NCBI GenBank assembly: GCA_046541875.1
Contig: JBKHCL010000148.1
Location: 1 to 6,357 of the forward strand
Direction of reading: 5' to 3'
DNA length: 6,357 nt
Source of the DNA: CAZFPT01 sp046541875
Lineage (GTDB): Bacteria; Planctomycetota; Phycisphaerae; SM23-33
Within the stretch, counting starts at the first letter, position 1. Every line of letters begins with the position of its first letter. The translations under genes and the position numbers were made by a program. Positions 1 through 5,083 of this stretch are shown one piece after another. The notes below the pieces were generated by a model. It made no database searches. It was not told where the DNA came from and saw only the letters and a list, made by a program, of their open reading frames with translations.

Positions 1-40
1 CCGGGCCGGGGCATCGTTAAATGATATGCAAGGCAATAGA

Positions 41-47
41 AAAGGAG
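41..47 (+). promoter_or_regulatory. Shine-Dalgarno site deciding the lipoprotein start
   Basis: AAAGGAG lies 5 nt before the ATG at 53. It supports that start over the in-frame ATG at 26, and the resulting N-terminus is a clean signal peptide. No convincing -35/-10 pair is visible in the few bases available upstream, so the promoter may lie outside the window. Confidence 0.75.
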
Positions 48-52
48 ACGTC

Positions 53-1738
53 ATGAACCATCGAGTTTCAGCCTGTTGTGCGGGTGTTTTTTTGTTGGTC
101 GGTCTGGGAAGCGTCGGCTGCGCTTCGGGCGGGGACGGGTTCACGTCCTGGGCGGTGACGCTGGACAAGGCGTTGCCCGGCGAGAAGGACCTGGTTCTGC
201 ACGTGGCCACGCGGGAAGGGAAGGTCCTCGCAGCGTTCGGCGACGGTCCGAAATACAACTCGTTCTGGCATGAGGCGGATGTCTCGAAGCTCACGGTCTG
301 CGACGGCGTGTTCGTCGGCCCGGTCAAGGTGACCGTCACGCCCGACCCATGGGTGCCCGCCGACGGCAAGCCGTACGAATGCAATTACACACTGGCCGCC
401 CCTGTCGGCGAGGGGGGCAAGCCCTCCTACAGCGGAACCGTCCGCGGCAAGGAGGTGCGTTCCACGGTGAGCGCTGAGAAGACTCCGCCTCCCGGAGAAT
501 CGGCCACCGAGCGTTACAGCCTGCGGCTGTTCCGTGCCCTTCGCATGATCGCCCCCGCCCGCGGCAGGAAGGGCGCGAGCGTCAACTACGCCCTGGACAT
601 GTCGCTTTCCTTCGCGATCGAACCGGACGGGACCACGAGCGAAGCCCTCTTCGAGAGTGTGGTCCCGGACTACCGCAGCTACTCGGCCGAGGTGGTCTCG
701 ATCGATATTGAGCGCCAGGGTCCGTGGCTGACCGGGCAGGCCGTCATCGACGTGGACTACGGCAGGGACGCCGATCGCGTGTCCAAGCCGGTCCTGCGAC
801 ATACCTACACATTCAAGGGGTACGCCATCGGCAGCAAGGCCGTCGCGCGGTACGACGCGAAGGTCCTGGACGTGCACGACAGGAACATCGTCGCCTGGGG
901 CACCCGCACGCGAGAAAAGGCGCCCGCTCCGGACCAAAGCACCGCGAAGATCCGACTGCACGACGGGATGGGCAAGTCCTGGCCGGTGATTCTCTCGCTC
1001 GTGCTGGACGACGACGGGCCCATTCACGGATTCGCCTACGCCAGCGGATGGAACCACCAGGTGCACAAAGTGGACGCCTCGAAGCTGCGCCTGAGTAACG
1101 GCCGGCTGCGCGGGCCGATCACCGTCACGCTCGATCCGGACGTCTACAAGGACCCGAAGGTCGTCATCACGCTCGATTACACCATCGACGCGAAGGTGCA
1201 GGGCACGGTATTGCGGGGCAAGTTCGTTCGCACCGACGCAGCCGTCACCGCGCGCAAGCTGGATGAGGAGCTCGCAGCCCTGCAGAAGAAGGATGTCACG
1301 GGTCGGGTGACGGGCAAGCTCTCGCATCGGACGCCGCCGGCGGTCAGGCAGGAAACACTCAGCCACGCCCGCCTTGGGTTGGGCTGGTCGATGATGGGCG
1401 GCAAGCGGGTGAAGGGCAAGAAGGGGTGGCATCACCATTCTGCCGTCGAGTTGAATTTCGAGGACGGCAAGGTGACGGACGCTCGACTGGTGAACCCCAA
1501 GGACGCCGGCGTGCTGGATTCCGAACTCGTCGAAGCGACGCTGAAGGTGGACGGTACGCGTGTGACCGGTCGGGTCGTGTTCGACGTGAAGAGCAAGTGG
1601 GTTGCCGACGGCCGATATGCCTTCGATCTCCACGGCATGCTGCGGGGCAATACCCTCAGCGGCCTGTGGCGCGGCACGTTCAACGGCAAACCCATCCTCA
1701 CCAAGAGCGCGAAGCTCAACGGCACGCTGCACCGGTAA
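53..1738 (+). CDS. Putative secreted lipoprotein with four beta-rich repeat modules, function unknown
   Basis: I do not recognise a family. The 561-residue product starts with a short basic stretch (MNHR), a hydrophobic segment (about residues 5-21) and Ser-Val-Gly-Cys at 20-23, which fits a lipoprotein signal peptide with Cys23 as the lipidated residue; Ser at -3 is unusual, so a plain signal peptide is possible. The ATG at 53 is chosen because AAAGGAG (41-47) sits 5 nt upstream; an in-frame ATG at 26 would put nine polar residues before the signal and lacks a Shine-Dalgarno. The mature part consists of four related modules, A1 (about 32-135), B1 (155-271), A2 (298-392) and B2 (439-547). Each has alternating hydrophobic residues typical of beta strands, ending in a pattern like V-x-G-x-[VI]-x-[VF]-x-V, then Y-x-[FL]-x-G. 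Charged linkers separate the modules. No catalytic motif is visible. A structural or ligand-binding role at the cell envelope is inference. A long antisense frame over the same DNA looks like a shadow. Confidence 0.85.
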   Translation: MNHRVSACCAGVFLLVGLGSVGCASGGDGFTSWAVTLDKALPGEKDLVLHVATREGKVLAAFGDGPKYNSFWHEADVSKLTVCDGVFVGPVKVTVTPDPWVPADGKPYECNYTLAAPVGEGGKPSYSGTVRGKEVRSTVSAEKTPPPGESATERYSLRLFRALRMIAPARGRKGASVNYALDMSLSFAIEPDGTTSEALFESVVPDYRSYSAEVVSIDIERQGPWLTGQAVIDVDYGRDADRVSKPVLRHTYTFKGYAIGSKAVARYDAKVLDVHDRNIVAWGTRTREKAPAPDQSTAKIRLHDGMGKSWPVILSLVLDDDGPIHGFAYASGWNHQVHKVDASKLRLSNGRLRGPITVTLDPDVYKDPKVVITLDYTIDAKVQGTVLRGKFVRTDAAVTARKLDEELAALQKKDVTGRVTGKLSHRTPPAVRQETLSHARLGLGWSMMGGKRVKGKKGWHHHSAVELNFEDGKVTDARLVNPKDAGVLDSELVEATLKVDGTRVTGRVVFDVKSKWVADGRYAFDLHGMLRGNTLSGLWRGTFNGKPILTKSAKLNGTLHR

Positions 1739-1780
1739 ACAGGAAGCCCACGGCCGAAGGTCCCGCCGGTGGCACCTGAG

Positions 1781-1896
1781 TCGTGGCATGGGCTTCCAGC
1801 CCATGCATTCACGGCCTGGAAGGCCGTGCTACGGGGGCACGCTCTATCCCCCACCTGACGGTGGGGGCTCCCTCGGAGGCTTTTTCGTGGCATGGG
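1781..1896. repeat. Intergenic palindromic repeat element with paired hairpins
   Basis: Two perfect palindromes stand side by side. The first has 9-bp arms GCATGGGCT (1786-1794) and AGCCCATGC (1798-1806) around loop TCC. The second has 8-bp arms CACGGCCT (1810-1817) and AGGCCGTG (1821-1828) around loop GGA. The loops are complementary to each other, and the complementarity extends to TTCCAG/CTGGAA if the closing pairs open. The 12-mer TCGTGGCATGGG occurs at 1781-1792 and again at 1885-1896, so the block is bounded by a direct repeat with a 104-bp period. From memory, palindromes of the GGCTTCCAGCC type are scattered in many copies between genes of planctomycetes; only this locus is seen here. 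No transposase is near. Confidence 0.7.
1848..1885 (+). terminator. Probable rho-independent terminator inside the repeat element
   Basis: An 8-bp perfect stem, CCCCCACC (1848-1855) with GGTGGGGG (1860-1867), carries the loop TGAC. It is followed by a short 4-bp stem CTCC/GGAG (1868-1878) and then GC plus five T (1881-1885). Lying 110 nt after the lipoprotein stop and before the peptidase gene, it could end the lipoprotein transcript. The T-run is closer to the small second stem than to the strong one, so termination strength is uncertain. Confidence 0.5.
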
Positions 1897-1900
1897 AGCG

Positions 1901-1924
1901 CATCGGCGTGGGGACACGCCGATG
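1901..1924. other. Perfect 10-bp hairpin with GNRA-type loop
   Basis: CATCGGCGTG (1901-1910) pairs fully with CACGCCGATG (1915-1924) around the loop GGGA, which fits the GNRA tetraloop rule. There is no T-run after it, so it is not a standard terminator. It lies 82 nt upstream of the peptidase start and could be part of that gene's leader, part of the neighbouring repeat element, or a protein-binding dyad in DNA. Confidence 0.6.
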
Positions 1925-2005
1925 ATATCGGTTGGTCTCTTCGTGGTGGCGGGGCGGTTCGTGCTCTACTACAATCGCCGTCGAACCCACAACCGAGAGG
2001 TTTCC

Positions 2006-3382
2006 ATGCTTCCAGACGACGTTCGTGCGTACATCGATACCAACAGCGACCGTTTCGTGGCGTCTCTGTGCGATTTTCTTCGGATCCCGTCGATTGCCAA
2101 TGAGCGGCTGGACCCGCACCCGTGTCAGGCGGCGGCAGATTGGCTGGCGGCCTATTGCACGGGGCTTGGCCTGCGGACGCAGATTCTGCCCACCGCCGGC
2201 CAACCGGTCGTGATCGCGCAGTACCCCGCACCGGCGGGCGCCCCGACGGTGCTCATTTACGGCCATTATGACGTTCAACCCGCAGAGCCACTCGAACTGT
2301 GGGAAACGCCGCCGTTCGAGCCGACCCTCCGCGACGGGCAGATTTTCGCTCGCGGAGCCAACGACGATAAGGGTCAGCTGTTCGCGCACCTGATAGCGGT
2401 CGAGGCGTGGCAACAGGCCGACGGGGGTCTTCCGGTCGGCGTGACGTTCTTCTTCGAGGGCGAAGAGGAGATCGGGTCTCCCACGCTCGAACCGTTCATC
2501 GAGGCCCATCGCGAATTGCTCTCAGCCGATGCGTGCGTCATCTCGGATTCGGAGTTTTTTGCCGAGGGGATTCCGTCGATCACCTATTCGCTTCGCGGCC
2601 TGACGACGGCGGAACTGACGGTCACCGGCCCGGCGTGCGATGTTCACAGCGGCGTCAACGGCGGGGGGCCGGCGAATCCGGTCAACGCATTGGCCGCCCT
2701 GGTAGGGGGCATGCACGACGCCGACGGACGGGTGACGCTGCCCGGGTTTTACGACGACGTGGCCGAACTCACCGACGCCGAACGGGCCGAGTGGGCCGCC
2801 TTGCCGTTCGACGAGGGCGAATACGCCGAAGCCATGGGCGTCACGGAGTTGGGCGGCGGCGAGAAGGGCTACACCGCCCTGGAGCGGCGATGGGGCCGAC
2901 CGACGCTGGACTGCAACGGCATCGTCGGCGGCTACACCGGCCCGGGCGATAAGACGATCATCCCCTCATCGGCGTCGGCGAAGCTCTCGATGCGACTGGT
3001 CCCCGATCAGGACCCCGCGAGGGTCTTCGCCGGCCTGGAGCGGTACGTCCGGGAGAACACCCCGCCGGGCGTCGAGGCGAGCGTCGAACTGCATGCCGGG
3101 GCCCGGGCGGTGATGCTCGCCACCGACTCACCGGCGATGCGGGCTGCCCGGACGGCCTGCCAGGAAGCGTTCGGCCGATGGCCCGCGCTGATCCGCTGCG
3201 GGGCGTCCGTGCCCGTCACCGAGGTGTTTCAGCGGCTGTTGGGGCTGGACGCGGTGATGCTCGGGCTCGGCCTGCCGGACGACAATATTCATTCGCCCAA
3301 CGAGCGGTTCAAGCTTTCCCAGTTGCTGGGCGGGGCGGCCGCGTCGGCGGCGCTGCTGGGCGAGCTGGGCCAGGCGGGCTGA
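2006..3382 (+). CDS. M20-family metallopeptidase (dipeptidase-like)
   Basis: This 458-residue protein is a di-zinc exopeptidase of family M20, closest in style to the cytosolic non-specific dipeptidase group, which cleaves dipeptides or short peptides in the cytoplasm. Length fits the family. Visible ligands are His87 and Asp89 in GHYDVQP, bridging Asp120 in GANDDKG, the Glu154-Glu155 pair in EGEEEIGS (general base and metal ligand), Asp181 in ISDSEF and His429 in NIHSPNER. His214 in DVHSGVNGG marks the inserted dimerisation (lid) domain, roughly residues 190-310, where the family supplies an active-site His from the partner subunit. No signal peptide is present. The ATG at 2006 is chosen because GAGAGG (1995-2000) is 5 nt upstream and the frame before it does not look coding. 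Substrate is not determinable from sequence; deacetylase or desuccinylase relatives also belong to M20, but the GHYDVQP and DVHSG motifs favour dipeptidase. The gene is followed 27 nt later by the rplU promoter. Confidence 0.96.
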   Translation: MLPDDVRAYIDTNSDRFVASLCDFLRIPSIANERLDPHPCQAAADWLAAYCTGLGLRTQILPTAGQPVVIAQYPAPAGAPTVLIYGHYDVQPAEPLELWETPPFEPTLRDGQIFARGANDDKGQLFAHLIAVEAWQQADGGLPVGVTFFFEGEEEIGSPTLEPFIEAHRELLSADACVISDSEFFAEGIPSITYSLRGLTTAELTVTGPACDVHSGVNGGGPANPVNALAALVGGMHDADGRVTLPGFYDDVAELTDAERAEWAALPFDEGEYAEAMGVTELGGGEKGYTALERRWGRPTLDCNGIVGGYTGPGDKTIIPSSASAKLSMRLVPDQDPARVFAGLERYVRENTPPGVEASVELHAGARAVMLATDSPAMRAARTACQEAFGRWPALIRCGASVPVTEVFQRLLGLDAVMLGLGLPDDNIHSPNERFKLSQLLGGAAASAALLGELGQAG

Positions 3383-3408
3383 GCGGTGGCGAAAACCGTA
3401 AAACCGCT
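3382..3408. other. Inverted repeat just after the peptidase stop codon
   Basis: AGCGGT (3382-3387) and ACCGCT (3403-3408) form a 6-bp inverted repeat with a 15-nt A-rich loop, starting at the last base of the peptidase stop codon and ending 1 nt before the rplU -35 box. It could be a weak terminator for the peptidase mRNA (no T-run) or a binding site for a regulator of rplU. The evidence is only the symmetry. Confidence 0.35.
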
Positions 3409-3409
3409 C

Positions 3410-3437
3410 TTGACATTCCGGGGAAAACGGGCATAAT
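3410..3437 (+). promoter_or_regulatory. sigma70-type promoter of rplU
   Basis: A perfect -35 box TTGACA (3410-3415) and a -10 box CATAAT (3432-3437, five of six consensus bases) are separated by 16 nt. Transcription would start near 3443-3445, about 30 nt before the GTG start, leaving a short leader with the Shine-Dalgarno. This is the best promoter in the window and fits a highly expressed ribosomal protein gene. Confidence 0.85.
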
Positions 3438-3458
3438 TCCCTGATTCCCGTTTCGGAA
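3416..3458. promoter_or_regulatory. Operator-like dyad around the rplU -10 box
   Basis: AAACGGG (3425-3431) and CCCGTTT (3447-3453) flank the -10 box and expected start site; directly outside, TTCCG (3416-3420) and CGGAA (3454-3458) extend the symmetry, with four extra bases on the left side. The left arm lies before the expected start site and so would not be in the mRNA, which points to a DNA-level site rather than an RNA hairpin. A regulator is not known; this is inference from symmetry and position. Confidence 0.4.
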
Positions 3459-3472
3459 CAAGGAGCACGCAA

Positions 3473-3790
3473 GTGTATGCAGTGATCGAAGACAGTGGTC
3501 AGCAGTTTCGGGTCGCCGAGGGCGACGTGCTGAACGTGGACATCCGCGAGCTGGACGACGACGCCAGGCAGGTCGAGTTCGACCGCGTTCTGCTGGTCTC
3601 CGACGACAGCGACATCAAGGTCGGCACGCCGTTGGTGCAGGGCGCGAAAGTGACGGCCGACATTCTGGACCCGCAGTTCAAAGGCACCAAGGTTCAGAGC
3701 TTTTACTGGCGCCGGCGGAAGTCCTCCAAGAAGAAGACCGGACATCGCCAGAAGTACCTCAAGGTGAAGGTCACCGGCATTCAGTTGTAA
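3473..3790 (+). CDS. rplU: 50S ribosomal protein bL21
   Basis: The 105-residue product matches bL21 in length and sequence style. It begins MYAVIEDSGQQFRV, has the middle signature VQGAKVTADIL, and ends with the basic RNA-binding stretch RRRKSSKKKTGHRQ (about residues 80-93) followed by YLKVKVTGI, the typical bL21 C-terminus. bL21 binds 23S rRNA in the large subunit and contacts bL20. The start is GTG at 3473, with AAGGAG (3460-3465) 7 nt upstream and the family's usual first residues directly following. The gene has its own strong promoter and a terminator hairpin just downstream, so it looks monocistronic. In most bacteria rpmA (bL27) and often obg follow; here neither does, at least up to the window end. 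Confidence 0.98.
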   Translation: MYAVIEDSGQQFRVAEGDVLNVDIRELDDDARQVEFDRVLLVSDDSDIKVGTPLVQGAKVTADILDPQFKGTKVQSFYWRRRKSSKKKTGHRQKYLKVKVTGIQL

Positions 3791-3813
3791 GACCCGCGCC
3801 GCATCGACTTTTC

Positions 3814-3844
3814 AAGGCCGCCTCGCAAAACGGAGTGGCCTTTC
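3814..3844 (+). terminator. Probable rho-independent terminator of rplU
   Basis: AAGGCC (3814-3819) pairs with GGCCTT (3837-3842), and the stem continues inward through G-T and C-G pairs to CG/CG around an A-rich loop (3826-3830), with one mismatch. A short TTTCT tail follows. Its position 23 nt after the rplU stop supports the call; the short T-run makes it a modest terminator. Confidence 0.6.
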
Positions 3845-3967
3845 TGCTGCGCCGGCGGCGGTTGTCCGACCGGCGCGATGTTTGCGGGTCGGAGGCGTCT
3901 TCGCACACTGGCCGGCAGGGTTCATCCAGCGGGGGCATTATTCCGATAATACAAGTGGAGCAGTGGC

Positions 3968-3987
3968 AGCAGGGATTTCTGCTTTTT
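3968..3987 (+). terminator. Weak terminator-like hairpin before the prepilin promoter
   Basis: AGCAG (3968-3972) pairs with CTGCT (3979-3983) around the loop GGATTT, and the T at 3983 starts a run of five T (3983-3987). The stem is short. It lies just upstream of the expected promoter of the next gene and could insulate it from rplU read-through. The same T-run overlaps the weak -35 region of that promoter. Confidence 0.3.
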
Positions 3988-4002
3988 CGCCAGTGCGGGA
4001 GC

Positions 4003-4028
4003 TGCTATACTACGGATATCAGGTATAG
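4003..4028 (+). promoter_or_regulatory. Probable extended -10 promoter with overlapping dyad, first prepilin gene
   Basis: TGCTATACT (4003-4011) is an extended -10 element (TGn plus TATACT). The -35 position 17 nt upstream holds TTTTTC (3983-3988), a poor match, which is usual for extended -10 promoters. CTATAC (4005-4010), overlapping the -10 box, is repeated inverted as GTATAG (4023-4028), so a regulator could bind across the start site. The palindrome GTGTACAC (4028-4035) follows directly. The leader to the ATG would be about 80 nt. Confidence 0.5.
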
Positions 4029-4097
4029 TGTACACGTCTAACGCCAACGTCGCGCCCTGCGGCGACCGAACCGCGGCGGGTTACCAGGAGCCAAGCC

Positions 4098-5003
4098 ATG
4101 CGTAAACGGAATCGGACGGAAGTCGGCAGCCAAAAGGGTTTCACGCTGATCGAGTTGCTGGTGGTGATCGCGATTATCGCATTGCTGGTCTCGATCCTCC
4201 TGCCCAGTCTCAAGCAGGCCAAGGAAAGCGCCAAGTCGATGTACTGCAAGACGAATATGCGTACCGTGGCGACGGCCGTCCGGCAGTACGCGCATGAGGA
4301 GAACGACTTGCTGGTGTGGTATCGCACCAAGGGCAGTGCGGGGTTCTACCCGAACGGTGAGTTCTTCACGAACATGCTGGTTCGCAAGGGCGTCATCGAA
4401 GGCCAGAACATCAACAAGGTGCCCGCGTCCGAGGATTTCAGTCCGTTCCGCTGCCCCAATGGCACGGACGAGCCGGGGGGGCAGTTTGCCGGTGCCTGGG
4501 GAGGAGGGATCGACAACCCCAATACCGATCCGGCATGGAAAGGTTGGTGGTATGATCCGGGCTGGTGGGAGGCGGGCTACCCCGAGGTGAACGAGACGGC
4601 CGTCCGGACGTGGTACAGCCTCAACGCGACCAACAAGGGCTATTCTCCTTTCCGTGTGATATACGGTTTGACCGAGGAGCAGTACGAGTCGCCCGATTTC
4701 CAGAAAGACGAGCGACGCATAACGAATATCCAGCGGGGCTCGGAAATGGTGCTTCTGTTCGAAGGCTGCTTGGCTTTCCAGGGCACGCGCGCCAACCACA
4801 TCGCCGCCAACCACCCGCCGTACACCAGCCCGTTCAGCGGCGGGAGCAACATGGCCTTCTTCGACGGACACGTCGAAGGCTTTGATACGACGGTGTTCTC
4901 CGACCCGGAGAAAAACCTCCAGGGATCCGACTGGGTCGACGCGCTTTCGCGACACAACAAGCCCATCATGCGATGGGAGAAGAACAGGGGCACCCGGCGG
5001 TAA
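4098..5003 (+). CDS. Prepilin-like protein with N-terminal methylation motif and H-X16-DG signature
   Basis: The 301-residue protein has a basic leader of 14 residues ending in Gly14, followed by FTLIE and a hydrophobic helix (about 17-36). This is the type IV pilin/pseudopilin processing site: prepilin peptidase cuts after Gly14, Phe15 is N-methylated, and Glu19 is Glu+5. The helix continues as SLKQAKESAK. The remaining 250 residues form a globular periplasmic or surface domain with FRCPNGT (117-123), AVRTWY (168-173) and a C-terminal FFDGHV (254-259). In related planctomycete proteins a His precedes this DG by nine residues; here His239 is 16 residues before Asp256. AGGAG (4086-4090) lies 7 nt before the ATG. 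The gene is convergent with its paralogue at 5084-5956, with 80 nt between them and no clear terminator. The fold fits a pseudopilin-type envelope protein; the exact role is unknown. Confidence 0.94.
   Translation: MRKRNRTEVGSQKGFTLIELLVVIAIIALLVSILLPSLKQAKESAKSMYCKTNMRTVATAVRQYAHEENDLLVWYRTKGSAGFYPNGEFFTNMLVRKGVIEGQNINKVPASEDFSPFRCPNGTDEPGGQFAGAWGGGIDNPNTDPAWKGWWYDPGWWEAGYPEVNETAVRTWYSLNATNKGYSPFRVIYGLTEEQYESPDFQKDERRITNIQRGSEMVLLFEGCLAFQGTRANHIAANHPPYTSPFSGGSNMAFFDGHVEGFDTTVFSDPEKNLQGSDWVDALSRHNKPIMRWEKNRGTRR
4136..4224 (+). repeat. Inverted repeat copy 1 (prepilin 5' coding segment)
   Basis: This 89-nt stretch encodes the cleavage site and hydrophobic helix and matches the reverse complement of 5821-5909 at 82 of 89 positions by hand alignment, without gaps. 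The central 32 nt (4167-4198) are identical to the complement of 5847-5878. A more diverged, directly oriented third copy begins at 6295. Confidence 0.85.
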
Positions 5004-5083
5004 CCGAGGCGGGGGCCGCTCCCTCACCTGCGGGAGATGGCTCCGAAAGCGCCCGCTGCTCCGCCTGCAACAAGTTGCGGGCC

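Larger units (their letters stand above)
3791..4097. other. Gene-free region between rplU and the first prepilin gene
   Basis: These 307 bases hold no believable gene. From left to right I see the rplU terminator; a hairpin with 7-bp arms GCGCCGG (3849-3855) and CCGGCGC (3870-3876) extended inward by CGG/CCG with one bulged A; a small AT hairpin ATTAT/ATAAT (3937-3950, loop TCCG); a stem AGCAG/CTGCT (3968-3983) followed by more T, which is terminator-like; then the probable promoter at 4003-4011, and a leader of about 80 nt ending in AGGAG (4086-4090). A 68-codon open frame at 3835-4041 has no Shine-Dalgarno and overlaps the terminator stem, so it is not called. Confidence 0.6.

Noticed and set aside
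1..52. End of an upstream gene or promoter at the window start
   Set aside because: Stop codons occur early, but 50 bases are too few to show a coding frame or a -35/-10 pair.
68..1804. Long open frame of 578 codons on the minus strand opposite the lipoprotein gene
   Set aside because: It has no recognisable domain or signal, is rich in Arg, His and Pro as expected for a mirror of GC-rich coding DNA, and starts inside the palindromic repeat. The plus-strand frame has a Shine-Dalgarno, a signal peptide and internal protein repeats.
1970..1975. TACAAT as a -10 box for the peptidase gene
   Set aside because: The -35 position at 17 nt upstream reads TGGCGG, with little similarity to TTGACA, so I could not support a promoter; the real one may still be nearby.
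1783..2103. Open frames through the intergenic repeat (for example MAWASSPC...)
   Set aside because: The peptides are translations of the palindromic repeat, a common source of false small genes in such genomes; no Shine-Dalgarno and overlap with the peptidase start.
3128..3745. Open frame of 205 codons on the minus strand across the end of the peptidase gene and rplU
   Set aside because: It lies opposite two strongly supported genes and across the rplU promoter; no family features.
5004..5083. Bidirectional terminator between the convergent prepilin genes
   Set aside because: Only short stems such as CTCCC/GGGAG (5019-5036) and GCAA/TTGC (5067-5078) are present, without T-runs on either strand.
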